The notes: generated by a model not told the origin, from the sequence alone. A stretch of 64,000 nt of DNA from Chryseobacterium sp. (GCA_031277615.1 JAITMC010000002.1:124001-188000); one strand, 5' to 3'. Shown: positions 34,924-43,736, counted from the first letter of the stretch. Translations and numbers: made by a program.

Positions 34924-35850
34924 TTATTTTTTGATCCACCACTGGCTGTCTTTACGGTCAGAACGTTTTACCCCATTGTTCAGGGTATAGCCGAAGCCGA
35001 TCCCTAGGGTTTGCTTAAGCTGGGTTTTCTGGATCTGGTTATGATCATATAATAGATCAACAGTAATATTGGATGAAATGTATTTATTGACCTTCAGATT
35101 CAGGACTGCACCATAAGCAAGCACCAGTCTTTCCGGATGATCAAGATAATTGGAAAATACAGAGGCCGTATTGGTAATGCTTACATTGTCCATCAGCTTT
35201 ACTTTATAAAGTGCTGTTCCCAGAAAACCGAACTGCAACAATGAAGAATCGCCGTCAGCTTTCAGACCGTAGTTTCCTGCCAGCTGCAGGTCTTTATCCA
35301 GTACAAAAGTCCAACGGGCATTGGTTGGGCGGAGAGTAACCGTGAGATTATCATTCGGTCTGTAGGTAATACCCATCCCGAGATTCAGATAACCGGGAGC
35401 CATAAAATTCGATATTTTTTTCGCTTCAGGATTGTTTCCGTCTTCATACCCTGTAGAAAACTGGGACTGAAGCCCGGCCCCTAAAGAAAAATACCAGCTT
35501 TTAGAGAATTTCCGCCCGTAATTGGTGGAAATATTAATCACATCCTGGGTTTTCCTTACGCCTACCCCTTTGGTATCATTCTGCCCGTAATCCATTACAA
35601 TAATATTCTCCCAGAGGTCTTTGTCTTTCTCATAAGTAATATTATAATTCACACCGGCAAGCCATCCTACATTGTTGGCTCCCCCACCTACCCAGTTGGA
35701 AAAGGCAGCCTGATTAATCATTAAGTTGTTTTTCCCTAAAACCGACCAATACTTGATGGTGTCTGTCACTATTGAATCTTTTTTTAACTCTTCTTGTGCA
35801 CTGGCATACATTCCTATGAATAAGGAAAGAATCAATAAAAACTTCTTCAT
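34924..35850 (-). CDS. DUF3078 outer-surface protein, copy 2
   Basis: This 308-residue tandem paralogue of the preceding gene has signal MKKFLLILSLFIGMYASAQ. Conserved blocks (NQAAFSNWVGGGANNVGWLA, ISNFMAPGYLN, TASVFSNYLDHPERLVLAYG, LLYDHNQIQKTQLKQTLGI) are shared with copy 1, while the first 35 residues and the C-terminal tail (KRSDRKDSQWWIKK) diverge. Each copy has its own TATTTTTG promoter box, and copy 2 ends in a terminator, so they can be expressed separately. It is a predicted outer-membrane barrel of unknown function. Confidence 0.88.
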   Translation of the reverse strand: MKKFLLILSLFIGMYASAQEELKKDSIVTDTIKYWSVLGKNNLMINQAAFSNWVGGGANNVGWLAGVNYNITYEKDKDLWENIIVMDYGQNDTKGVGVRKTQDVINISTNYGRKFSKSWYFSLGAGLQSQFSTGYEDGNNPEAKKISNFMAPGYLNLGMGITYRPNDNLTVTLRPTNARWTFVLDKDLQLAGNYGLKADGDSSLLQFGFLGTALYKVKLMDNVSITNTASVFSNYLDHPERLVLAYGAVLNLKVNKYISSNITVDLLYDHNQIQKTQLKQTLGIGFGYTLNNGVKRSDRKDSQWWIKK

Positions 35851-35871
35851 TACATTACTTGATTTTCAATA

Positions 35872-35904
35872 CAAAAATATTAATATAATTTCTGTTTAAG
35901 CAAA
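35872..35904 (-). promoter_or_regulatory. Consensus -33/-7 promoter of DUF3078 copy 2
   Basis: On the minus strand TTTG (35904-35901), a 21-base spacer and TATTTTTG (35879-35872) match the Bacteroidota consensus, 21 bases before the ATG. Confidence 0.68.
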
Positions 35905-36108
35905 ATTCGGGCTGGAAAATCCTCAGACATAGGTTTCTGAATTATATGAAGTGAGAAAAACGTCTGCTTTAATAAATTCAATGTCAAAATATTAAGCTCG
36001 GATCTTAAAATTTGATCCCTTTTGTCTTAAAATAAACTGTTGTGAGAGAAATTCCTCGACAAATTTTCCGAAATTTATCATTGGCTTTTGATTTGACAGA
36101 TTATCCGC

Positions 36109-36876
36109 ATGTTTAAAAATGTAATTTCCAAAAGAGCTGTTCTCTACCCTTTGCTGATGCTTTCGGCAATGTGGTTTGGCTTTTTTCTGCAGATGCACGG
36201 CTTTTTTGCAAGCTGTTTCGGGGCTATTATTCCACTGCTTCCTGAAGGGCTGCCGGGAATTATTACATCTCCCCTTTTACACGGCAATATAGATCATATC
36301 ATCGGCAACTCTATTCCTATGGCTGCCCTGATGTTTCTTTTATATCAGTTTTACCCTAAAGTAGCCAATAAGGTGTTTATCATCGGATGGCTGGCTACCG
36401 GACTGCTGGTATGGCTGCTTCCTCCGATTGATATTCTTACCGGAGAATATATGTACACCTGTACCATAGGAGCCAGCGGTGTGGTTTACGTGTTAGCATT
36501 CTTTCTGTTCTTCAGTGGGGTTTTTAAATGGAATATGAAGCTCCTTACCATTTCCCTGCTGGTGGTTTTATATTATGGCAGCCTTGTCTGGGGAATGTTC
36601 CCGGAAGAGCTGTTCTACAACCTCCAGGAACCGAGTAAAATTTCGTGGCAGGCCCATCTTTCCGGGGCCGTCGTTGGAAGTATCATTGCATTTGCTTTTA
36701 AAAATGTAGGGGAGAAAAAAAAGAAATACATCTGGGAATTTCCTAATTACTACAACGAAAAAGACGATAAACTGTGGCAGGAATACAAGGAGAACCATCC
36801 TGAAGATTTTCTGGAACTTCCCTATAAGAAAAAAGACGATATCTGGGAGCATCTGGATGAATTAAGACGGAAATAA
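36109..36876 (+). CDS. Rhomboid family intramembrane serine protease
   Basis: The 255-residue membrane protein has about six transmembrane segments. GNIDHIIGNSIPMAAL carries the conserved His/Asn of the rhomboid core, TIGASGVVYVL holds the nucleophile Ser of GASG, and SWQAHLSGAVVGSIIAF holds the catalytic His. A cytosolic Lys/Glu/Asp-rich tail of about 45 residues (KKKYIWEFPNYYNEKDDKLW) follows. It cleaves membrane-embedded substrates, which are unknown. dprA follows 35 bases later. Confidence 0.92.
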   Translation: MFKNVISKRAVLYPLLMLSAMWFGFFLQMHGFFASCFGAIIPLLPEGLPGIITSPLLHGNIDHIIGNSIPMAALMFLLYQFYPKVANKVFIIGWLATGLLVWLLPPIDILTGEYMYTCTIGASGVVYVLAFFLFFSGVFKWNMKLLTISLLVVLYYGSLVWGMFPEELFYNLQEPSKISWQAHLSGAVVGSIIAFAFKNVGEKKKKYIWEFPNYYNEKDDKLWQEYKENHPEDFLELPYKKKDDIWEHLDELRRK

Positions 36877-36911
36877 AGACTTAATTCACTATATTTGATA
36901 AAAAACACATA

Positions 36912-38021
36912 ATGATCTCTGAAGAACATCTTTATTCGATTGCTCTGCGGGAATGCAGCCTGATTGGCGACATTCTCTTTCACAAGCTCATACAAACCTT
37001 TGGCAGTGCCGAAGAAGCCTGGAAAAGAGCCAGAAAGGAATATGCCAAAACAGAAGGAATAGGCAGGAAAACCGTTTCTGATATCGGCAATACCGAACAT
37101 CTTGAATTTGCCGAAAAAGAAATCAGGTTCTGTGAAAAAAATAATATTCAGATCAGGTTAAGGCACCTTAATGAAATTCCTCCCCTGCTCAGCGAATGTA
37201 TTGATGCTCCTGCTATTCTCTATCAGAAGGGAAATTTTGATGAATCCCGTCCCAGGGTAAGTATTGTAGGCACCCGGAACATGACCTCCTACGGAAAGCA
37301 GTTTATTGAAGATTTCTTTGAAGCCACACAAACGGCAAGGTATATTTCTGTAAGCGGACTTGCATTGGGTGTTGATAAAGAAGTGCACGAACAGTCTGTC
37401 CATCGTAAAATTCCTACCATAGCTGTACTTGCGCATGGCTTTCATACTTTATATCCTTCAGGAAATAAAAAACTGTCTGAGAAAATTCTTCAGGAAGGCG
37501 GTATTTTGATGACCGAATTCTATACCTCCAGAAAACCGGACCGGGAAAATTTCATTCAGCGGAACCGGATTATTGCGGGATTGTCTCCAGCCACGATTGT
37601 TGTGGAAACAGCATTTGGAGGAGGCTCTGTAAGCACGGTTAATTTTGCCAATGATTACAACCGGGAAGTCTTTGCTCTGCCCGGAAGGATCACAGATGTA
37701 TACAGCCAGGGATGTAACCAACTGATTTTCCAGAACAAAGCAAGTGCTGTTTCTACGGTAAAAGATCTTATTGATTCATTAGGATTCAACCATCCCGGAG
37801 AGAAAATGGAAGAGTTGTTTCCTTTCTCCGAAATAGTCGTACAATTCACTGAAAATCAACAAACAGTTTATCAGTCTATCAAAGAGCATCCCCAAATCAC
37901 GCTGGATGACCTGGCACAAAAAATTTCCATCTCTTCCCACAAAATACTTCCCGTTATTCTGGAATTGGAACTTTTGGGGAAAGTAAAATCATTTTCCGGG
38001 AGGCAATTTGTCGCAATTTGA
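36912..38021 (+). CDS. dprA: DNA-processing protein DprA
   Basis: The 369-residue protein loads RecA on incoming single-stranded DNA during natural transformation. It has an N-terminal helical region, the Rossmann-like core with RVSIVGTRNMTSYGKQFIED, SVSGLALGVDKEVHEQSV, VLAHGFHTLYPSGNKKLSE and NFIQRNRIIAGLSPATIVVE, and a C-terminal winged-helix domain (about 305-369, HPQITLDDLAQKISISSHKI). Length is typical. Confidence 0.95.
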   Translation: MISEEHLYSIALRECSLIGDILFHKLIQTFGSAEEAWKRARKEYAKTEGIGRKTVSDIGNTEHLEFAEKEIRFCEKNNIQIRLRHLNEIPPLLSECIDAPAILYQKGNFDESRPRVSIVGTRNMTSYGKQFIEDFFEATQTARYISVSGLALGVDKEVHEQSVHRKIPTIAVLAHGFHTLYPSGNKKLSEKILQEGGILMTEFYTSRKPDRENFIQRNRIIAGLSPATIVVETAFGGGSVSTVNFANDYNREVFALPGRITDVYSQGCNQLIFQNKASAVSTVKDLIDSLGFNHPGEKMEELFPFSEIVVQFTENQQTVYQSIKEHPQITLDDLAQKISISSHKILPVILELELLGKVKSFSGRQFVAI

Positions 38022-38062
38022 GAATTAACGATTTCTTAATATTGCATTATTTAAGACATAAC

Positions 38063-38141
38063 ATTTAATTTTTAATAATATTTAAACACAAATTATCAAT
38101 TTAATAATATTTCGAAACATTATTATTTAATTTTTAACAAT
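38063..38141 (+). repeat. AT-rich direct repeats upstream of gdhA
   Basis: ATTTAATTTTTAATAAT (38063-38079) recurs as ATTTAATTTTTAACAAT (38125-38141), 16 of 17 identical, period 62. TTTAATAATATTT also occurs twice (38071 and 38100). They may be operator or DNA-bending elements. Confidence 0.35.
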
Positions 38142-38155
38142 CTTAAAATAGAGTG

Positions 38156-38185
38156 TTGTGAATCTTGAAAAAAAAATTAAATTTG
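38156..38185 (+). promoter_or_regulatory. -33/-7 promoter of gdhA
   Basis: TTG (38156-38158), a 19-base spacer and TAAATTTG (38178-38185) match the consensus well. The ATG is 26 bases after the -7 box. Confidence 0.62.
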
Positions 38186-38211
38186 TTGACAATAATATTC
38201 AACCTTAGTAT

Positions 38212-39570
38212 ATGGAACAATATAATATTGACCAGAAAATCCAGGAGTTTATTGCAAAAATTGAAGCAAAAAATCCTAATGAACCAGAATTTTTACAAGC
38301 TGTAAAAGAAGTTGCTGTAACTGTAATTCCGTTTATTATGACCAAAAAGGAATACACAGGCATGAAGCTTCTTGAAAGAATGGCTGAAGCTGAAAGAATT
38401 ATTATTTTCAGAGTTCCATGGGTTGATGATAAAGGAGAGATTCAGGTAAACAGAGGTTTCAGAATCCAGATGAACTCTGCGATCGGACCTTACAAAGGAG
38501 GAATCCGTTTCCATCCTACAGTAAACCTTTCTGTTCTTAAATTCTTAGCATTCGAGCAGGTATTTAAAAACTCACTGACTACTCTTCCAATGGGAGGTGG
38601 TAAAGGAGGTTCGGATTTCGATCCTCAAGGGAAATCAGATATGGAAGTAATGCGTTTCTGCCAGGCTTTCATGACTGAATTATGCAAACACATCGGTCCT
38701 GAAACAGATGTACCTGCAGGAGATATCGGTGTAGGAGCAAGAGAAATCGGATATCTTTTCGGACAATACAAGAAAATCAGAAACGAATTTACCGGAGTAC
38801 TTACAGGAAAAGGTCTTGCCTACGGAGGATCTCTGATCCGTCCTGAAGCTACAGGATATGGAGTTGTATACTTCGCTGAGCAGATGCTTAAAACGATCGG
38901 ACAGGATTTCAACGGTAAAACAGTAACGGTTTCAGGATTCGGAAACGTAGCCTGGGGAGTTATTAAAAAGGCAACTGAGCTTGGTGCCAAAGTGGTAACC
39001 ATCTCTGGTCCTGACGGATATATTTATGATAAAGACGGAATCAGCGGAGAAAAAATTGATTATTTATTAGAGCTGAGATCTTCCGGAAACAACAGAGCTG
39101 AGGATTATGCTAAAAAATATCCGTCTGCTGAATTCCACGCAGGAAAACGTCCTTGGGATGTAAAATGCGACGTAGCATTCCCATCCGCCACTCAGAACGA
39201 ACTGGATCTTGATGATGCGAAGAAACTGGTTGAAAACGGATGTCTTTGTGTAACGGAGGCTGCCAATATGCCTTCTACTTTAGATGCAATCAACTATTTC
39301 CTTGACAATAAGGTGTTATTCTCCCCTGGTAAAGCTTCCAATGCAGGAGGTGTTGCCACTTCAGGTCTTGAGATGACGCAGAACTCTATCCGTCTTAACT
39401 GGACTTCTGAAGAGGTTGATGCAAGATTAAAAGAAATTATGATCGGTATCCACAAAGCCTGCAGAGATTACGGAAAAGATGAGGATGGCTATGTAAACTA
39501 CGTAAAAGGTGCCAATATCGCTGGCTTCGTAAAGGTTGCAGAAGCTATGCTGGCTCAAGGAGTGGTATAA
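38212..39570 (+). CDS. gdhA: Glutamate dehydrogenase, NADP-type hexameric family
   Basis: The 452-residue enzyme interconverts glutamate and 2-oxoglutarate plus ammonia. Motifs are GPYKGGIRFHPTVNLSVLKF, LPMGGGKGGSDFDPQGKSD (catalytic Lys), DVPAGDIGVGAREIGYLFG, the dinucleotide-binding VSGFGNVAWG and SPGKASNAGGVATSGLEM. Length of 450 residues places it in the small hexameric subfamily. Cofactor preference cannot be settled by eye. Confidence 0.95.
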   Translation: MEQYNIDQKIQEFIAKIEAKNPNEPEFLQAVKEVAVTVIPFIMTKKEYTGMKLLERMAEAERIIIFRVPWVDDKGEIQVNRGFRIQMNSAIGPYKGGIRFHPTVNLSVLKFLAFEQVFKNSLTTLPMGGGKGGSDFDPQGKSDMEVMRFCQAFMTELCKHIGPETDVPAGDIGVGAREIGYLFGQYKKIRNEFTGVLTGKGLAYGGSLIRPEATGYGVVYFAEQMLKTIGQDFNGKTVTVSGFGNVAWGVIKKATELGAKVVTISGPDGYIYDKDGISGEKIDYLLELRSSGNNRAEDYAKKYPSAEFHAGKRPWDVKCDVAFPSATQNELDLDDAKKLVENGCLCVTEAANMPSTLDAINYFLDNKVLFSPGKASNAGGVATSGLEMTQNSIRLNWTSEEVDARLKEIMIGIHKACRDYGKDEDGYVNYVKGANIAGFVKVAEAMLAQGVV

Positions 39571-39580
39571 AATAAACCAA

Positions 39581-39606
39581 GGCTGGGTAGATTCCCGGCC
39601 TTTTTT
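39581..39606 (+). terminator. Terminator of gdhA
   Basis: GGCTGGG and CCCGGCC pair (one G-T) with a 6-base loop, followed by six T. Confidence 0.8.
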
Positions 39607-39656
39607 AATATAGCCTGTTCCCGGGAAAATGGGAAAAAAGTAAAAAGTGAAAGGAG

Positions 39657-39688
39657 AAAGCGCTGTATTGTACAGCGCTTTTTTTTAT
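39657..39688. terminator. Second hairpin between convergent genes
   Basis: AAAGCGCTGTA and TACAGCGCTTT form an 11-base perfect stem with a TTG loop and T8 on the plus strand. It probably ends the minus-strand gene at 39716 as well. Confidence 0.75.
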
Positions 39689-39715
39689 TGGTTATTCATC
39701 TCATTCTCCGGAACA

Positions 39716-41188
39716 TTAAGGACATCCATAGATCGTCTGTTTAAAATAGCCTTTGACTCCGTCTGAAGTACCCACTTCATGCTGTACCGTAAAATAGGAC
39801 ATCGCAGCCGTTGCCCGGGTATTGGTATTGTACTGCCCCATCTGTTTTTCCATTCTTTTCTGGTTGGTATTGGATCTGCATTCATATTCCAGATACGGAT
39901 AAATGGGATCCATGCAGAAATAAGGGGTTGAGCCTTGGTTCTGATGCATTAAACTTCCCAAAAACTTCACGCATAACGTCGTCTTTTTATCTTTCCTTCT
40001 GTTCCAGTTTCCGTTTTTATCGATATGGTGCAGCTCTGTCCATCCTGCCAGTGAAGAAATAGCTCCTCCCAAGCCGAAAGGAAAAGGTTTCCAGGTATAA
40101 TAATCTGCTTTTCCGCGCAATACATTGGATGAGTTGATAACAAGATCCTGCAATCCTCCGCGTGCATCCATCGTACAGGTTTCATTCATTCCTTTCACAT
40201 AGACCTGAAAGGTTCTTGTCATGTCCCAGGTAATCGGTCCGGAATTGAATGATCCCAATGATTTTACTTTTACAACAGGGTTGTAGAACATGCTCGTTGT
40301 TCCGGGATAGACGTGTTCAATTACAGGCAGGATATACTGGTTCGGGCCTAATGTAAATTCAGTGTATGCCCCCGCTCCGTCATTGAATTCGATTCTGTAT
40401 TTAGCTCTTTGGGGAACGGCCATATGACTTAATGTAAAGCCTTCAAATTTTACGGTTCCGGGATTGCTGCATGTAAAATTCTGGTATACAGTACCACTTA
40501 AGCTGAACCTTCCCAACGGAACCGGGGTACCTCTTACTCCTTTCGCGTCGGCAAAGTCAATGGTCCCGAATTCACGGGTATAAATTTTAGGAGAGGTAAC
40601 GGAAATAAATTCGCGGGTAAGATCCAGATTCAGGATGTCTTCCAGTGAAGGATTATCACCAAGAGCTTCCACTTTCTTCAGGAGTTCCGGTTGAGAATCC
40701 TTTACCGAAGCGATAAAATCAGGGTTGATATATCTTAAAATATAACCTCCGATTTTCACTTCCCGGTTGGTATTCAGGATGGAACGTAAGGCAGTGGATG
40801 TGATCCAGTGTTCTTCAGGAATCTCCTGATAACTGCTCCAGCCCACGGCATTCTTTTGCTCAAATTTTGCCAGGGCATCTGCTCTTAAAGAGCTTACTCC
40901 AACATATTGTTCCACTTCTGCGAGAAAATCATCCTCATCCATTTCATCGTCCGGGGTAGCGATCAGTGTGTTGAGATAATTGTAATAGCAGGTAAACTGC
41001 TTTTCATCTTCAAAAGCCAGCATTCCGTTATATAAAACCGGAACGGAACAGGGCAAAGACAGAGATGACATTTTTCTGGACAAGACGTTTTTTTCATCAT
41101 TTTTCTGTTTAAGAATTTCATCCTCGCAACTCAGCAGAAAAAAGAGCAGTCCTAATACCATTAAAGACTGTTTTCTAAATGTTTTCAT
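39716..41188 (-). CDS. Large lipoprotein of unknown function
   Basis: A 490-residue lipoprotein with signal MKTFRKQSLMVLGLLFFLLS and lipid Cys followed by EDE. An N-terminal helical domain (about 40-210) includes an acidic segment (PDDEMDEDDFLAEVEQYV). A beta-rich middle part follows (GRFSLSGTVYQNFTCSNPGT, FTLSHMAVPQRAKYRIEF), with several Cys. The C-terminal third has Trp/Tyr-rich sequence (ADYYTWKPFPFGLGGA, GWTELHHIDKNGNWNRRK). I do not recognise a family. A single gene, it is preceded upstream by ~210 bases that contain a copy of the GATGGAAG repeat. Confidence 0.72.
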   Translation of the reverse strand: MKTFRKQSLMVLGLLFFLLSCEDEILKQKNDEKNVLSRKMSSLSLPCSVPVLYNGMLAFEDEKQFTCYYNYLNTLIATPDDEMDEDDFLAEVEQYVGVSSLRADALAKFEQKNAVGWSSYQEIPEEHWITSTALRSILNTNREVKIGGYILRYINPDFIASVKDSQPELLKKVEALGDNPSLEDILNLDLTREFISVTSPKIYTREFGTIDFADAKGVRGTPVPLGRFSLSGTVYQNFTCSNPGTVKFEGFTLSHMAVPQRAKYRIEFNDGAGAYTEFTLGPNQYILPVIEHVYPGTTSMFYNPVVKVKSLGSFNSGPITWDMTRTFQVYVKGMNETCTMDARGGLQDLVINSSNVLRGKADYYTWKPFPFGLGGAISSLAGWTELHHIDKNGNWNRRKDKKTTLCVKFLGSLMHQNQGSTPYFCMDPIYPYLEYECRSNTNQKRMEKQMGQYNTNTRATAAMSYFTVQHEVGTSDGVKGYFKQTIYGCP

Positions 41189-41300
41189 GATCTATATATT
41201 ATTAATGATCATAAAACTACTTACTCAATCTTTCAGAAAAAACAACGAATCAGTAAGTGTGGCGTTATTTCAGTTAAGTGTGAACAAAAACTTCGGACAG

Positions 41301-41340
41301 GCTGATGATGGAAGGTTGAAGTTTTGGCAGCCAGAAAAAG
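41301..41340 (+). repeat. Partial copy of the dispersed GATGGAAG repeat
   Basis: GCTGATGATGGAAGGTTGAA is followed by GTTTTGGCAGCCAGAAAA. The order GATGGAAG ... GGCAGCC(A/G)nAAAA matches the minus-strand copy at 33652-33773. Confidence 0.38.
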
Positions 41341-41400
41341 AAACTGTTCATCATTTCAGACTAAAGTGATGCCTGTCCCCTTCTTCCGGCTCACAGTCTT

Positions 41401-42522
41401 TTAATCTAAATACTGGAGCACGTTTTTCTTTTCCAAAGTCAGTGTTTTGTGGGAATCGGTTTCTATGGTGATGGTTTCGCTGTTGTTTAGAACATTCTTT
41501 ATATCGCAGAAGGCCTCGTCACTCATGTTGGAAACATCCCTGCTGTTTATTTTTATAATCCGGTCTGCCAGATGTAATCCGGCAAGCTGAGGTATTTTCA
41601 GTTTGTTGACAATGACCAGATGACCGTTGACTGGAGCAAAAGCAACTCCGAAAGATGGGTATTCAGGAGTTTTAACCTGAGCACTGAGCACAATCTTTTT
41701 ATTAATAAAATCAAGATCTACCAGATAATTTTCTATCATTCTGATGCCAATCAGATTAGAAGCATCCGGGCTGCTGTCTATGATCTGACCGCCTGTGTTG
41801 ACTCCACTGATCTCCATATCCATGACATCTACCTGTCTTTCACCTTTACTCGTACTGTTTAAAGATTGCGACAACAGGCCTTCAAAAGTAAGAAACCGGT
41901 CATCTTTAACAGCATTATAAGATTTCTGATTCATTGTGATTCCCATTCCGGAACCTGTATCGAATATGAATTCTATTTTCTGCTTCCTGATCGAAGCATG
42001 AATCCTCGGAACTCCTGTAAAATTTTCTTCAGAAAACGGAACCGATACTGAACCGGCCGCCTGTTCCAATGCTTGATCAGACATTGTCATTGTATTTGTT
42101 TTAAAATCAATCCGCCAGACTTTTCCTTTCATCATATTGGCCCCGAATATTCCGCTTATTTTCCGGCAGGCACGGGCCTTCATCCAGCTTATGTCGGCAA
42201 ATGAAAAGTTGATGTTATTAAGGTTTTGGTTCCCTATCTGTAAAAGATCAGTAGAAAAAACATCCATTTTTGCCTTCACGCTGTTGGCATCTACGCCTTC
42301 AAAAACAATCTGGCTCTTTTTTTCATTCAGCTTATTTTTCAGTTCGGATGAAATAATGGTAAAAGCCCCGGAGTCGAAAATAAAGTGATGCGGCTCATTT
42401 TTAATGGTCACGCCAACAATAATTTTCCCGTCAATCAGTTCAAAAGGGATTGTTACCGCCTTAAACGACAGTGAAAAAAAGAACAGGAAAATTATACAGC
42501 AGAATTTATACTGGTTATTCAT
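41401..42522 (-). CDS. Retropepsin-like aspartyl protease with PDZ-like C-terminus
   Basis: The 373-residue protein has a signal peptide (MNNQYKFCCIIFLFFFSLSF to about residue 22). Two aspartyl-protease half-sites are seen: HHFIFDSGAFTIISSEL near residue 50 and EFIFDTGSGMGITMNQ near 194. After an insert the C-terminal ~75 residues look PDZ-like (VNKLKIPQLAGLHLADRIIK, INSRDVSNMSDEAFCDI). The layout resembles periplasmic clan AA proteases that use a PDZ domain to select substrates. Two DTG/DSG sites in one chain are unusual for bacterial retropepsins, which are mostly dimers, but are common in this Bacteroidota family. Confidence 0.88.
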   Translation of the reverse strand: MNNQYKFCCIIFLFFFSLSFKAVTIPFELIDGKIIVGVTIKNEPHHFIFDSGAFTIISSELKNKLNEKKSQIVFEGVDANSVKAKMDVFSTDLLQIGNQNLNNINFSFADISWMKARACRKISGIFGANMMKGKVWRIDFKTNTMTMSDQALEQAAGSVSVPFSEENFTGVPRIHASIRKQKIEFIFDTGSGMGITMNQKSYNAVKDDRFLTFEGLLSQSLNSTSKGERQVDVMDMEISGVNTGGQIIDSSPDASNLIGIRMIENYLVDLDFINKKIVLSAQVKTPEYPSFGVAFAPVNGHLVIVNKLKIPQLAGLHLADRIIKINSRDVSNMSDEAFCDIKNVLNNSETITIETDSHKTLTLEKKNVLQYLD

Positions 42523-42581
42523 TTTTTTAACTAAGATATAAAATAATGGGAATCATTACATTAATCTGAGTTATTTTCAAT

Positions 42582-42612
42582 AAAAAAATCCTGAAACAAT
42601 AGGCTTCAGGAT
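42582..42612 (-). terminator. Terminator of the Ala-rich exported protein gene
   Basis: ATCCTGAA and TTCAGGAT pair around a 9-base loop; on the minus strand T7 follows. Confidence 0.78.
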
Positions 42613-42634
42613 CTCTTTCTGTTGGTTGAAATAT

Positions 42635-42967
42635 TTACTTTGTTGACTTTGCTTTCTTTTTGCCTTTTCTCTCTTCTTTGGTGGCTTTGGAAGGTTTGGT
42701 GGCTTCTGTATTTGTTTCTGTCCCCATCTTCACTTCAGTGGCTGGTACAGCTGCTGCTGCATCTAGGGTTGCCGTTGCAGGAACACTTTGCTTAGCAGTT
42801 CCGGCCTCAGCAGCTACAGTTCCGGCAGCAGCCGGTGTCGCCTGTGGCTGTGCAGGCATTGTGGTTTTAGCTGGAGGTGTTTCAGCCGGTTTTTTGGTTT
42901 CTGTCTGGGCAGATACGGTCATCAGTCCGGCTCCTATAAATGCTGCCGTTACAATTAACTTTTTCAT
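42635..42967 (-). CDS. Small Ala/Thr/Lys-rich exported protein
   Basis: A 110-residue protein with signal MKKLIVTAAFIGAGLMTVSAQ and a low-complexity mature part rich in Ala, Thr, Pro and Lys (PAKTTMPAQPQATPAAAGTV), ending in a basic tail KATKEERKGKKKAKSTK. No fold is expected, so it is probably a disordered envelope or histone-like polycation. It has its own terminator. The opposite frame (42660-42974) is a shadow of the same bias. Confidence 0.62.
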   Translation of the reverse strand: MKKLIVTAAFIGAGLMTVSAQTETKKPAETPPAKTTMPAQPQATPAAAGTVAAEAGTAKQSVPATATLDAAAAVPATEVKMGTETNTEATKPSKATKEERKGKKKAKSTK

Positions 42968-43078
42968 AATGTAATATTTTAAATGGTTGTTTAGTTTAAA
43001 CGGTCATCTATGTATTAAATTATCTGTAAGTTTCTTATTTAACGGACTTTATAATTATTTAAGAGGAAATTCGGAAAG

Positions 43079-43195
43079 GAGTTTGGATGGAAGATGGAGG
43101 AAAGATGATGGAGGTTTCTTGTAGTTAAGCGTACTTCCTATTATTTTTTAACAGAGAGATTTACCGTTGATTGCTATTAAAGATTTGTTAAAGCA
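43079..43195 (+). repeat. Copy of the degenerate dispersed intergenic repeat
   Basis: AGTTTG then GATGGAAGATGGAGG (43086-43100, exactly shared with 33727-33741 reversed) then ATTGCTATTAA (43170-43180). Another CTTCC(C)ATC-type block follows at 43225-43246. Confidence 0.5.
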
Positions 43196-43247
43196 AGAGC
43201 TGTTTCTTTCACAGACTTTCGGGATTCCATTCTTCCCTCATCCAGCT

Positions 43248-43736
43248 CTATTTTGTCAGATTCTTCATCATTTTTTCCACGAATTCGTAGGCAGCGGGAC
43301 AGATGACGGTATTCTTCAGCATCAGATGATTGATCTGGTAGATCTTTTTCCGGTCGGTATGCGGGTATTCGCGGCAGGCTTTAGGCCTTACTTCATAAAT
43401 GGAGCAGGTATTATCTGTATTCAGGAAAAAACATGGAAGATCCTGGAGAACTTTGTCCTGATCTTCATCCACTCTCAGAAACCTGGATTCAAAATCCGCA
43501 GGTTTCATCCGGAGATGCCTGGCAATGCGTTCAATATCTTTTTCGGTGTATAAAGGTCCGGTAGTTTTGCAGCAGTTGGCACATTGCAGGCAATCAACCT
43601 CATCAAATACTTCATCATGGGTTTCCTGAACCATATAATCGAGGTTTTTAGGCGGTTTCTTTTTCAGTCCGTCTAAAAATTTCTTATGCTCTTTCTGCTT
43701 CTGTAAAGCCTGTTTTTTGTAAAAATCTAAATTCAT
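43248..43736 (-). CDS. YkgJ-family cysteine-cluster protein
   Basis: The 162-residue protein begins at ATG 43736 (MNLDFYKKQALQKQKEHKKF); an upstream TTG start at 43757 is in frame but less likely. The Fe-S-type Cys cluster is VDCLQCANCCKTTGP, then PCFFLNTDNTCSIYEVRPKACREYP, matching the CxxCxxCC ... Cx(n)CxxY..RPxxC pattern of the family, seen in Zn/Fe-binding proteins. Biological role is unknown. A TATCTTTG box lies 36 bases upstream. Confidence 0.9.
   Translation of the reverse strand: MNLDFYKKQALQKQKEHKKFLDGLKKKPPKNLDYMVQETHDEVFDEVDCLQCANCCKTTGPLYTEKDIERIARHLRMKPADFESRFLRVDEDQDKVLQDLPCFFLNTDNTCSIYEVRPKACREYPHTDRKKIYQINHLMLKNTVICPAAYEFVEKMMKNLTK

Noticed and set aside
33541-43250. CRISPR array
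   Set aside because: The GATGGAAG repeats are scattered, degenerate and in both orientations, without regular spacers or cas genes.
43167-43553. 128-codon plus-strand frame
   Set aside because: It is antisense to the Cys-cluster gene with its conserved CxxCxxCC pattern; the frame has no signal or motif of its own.
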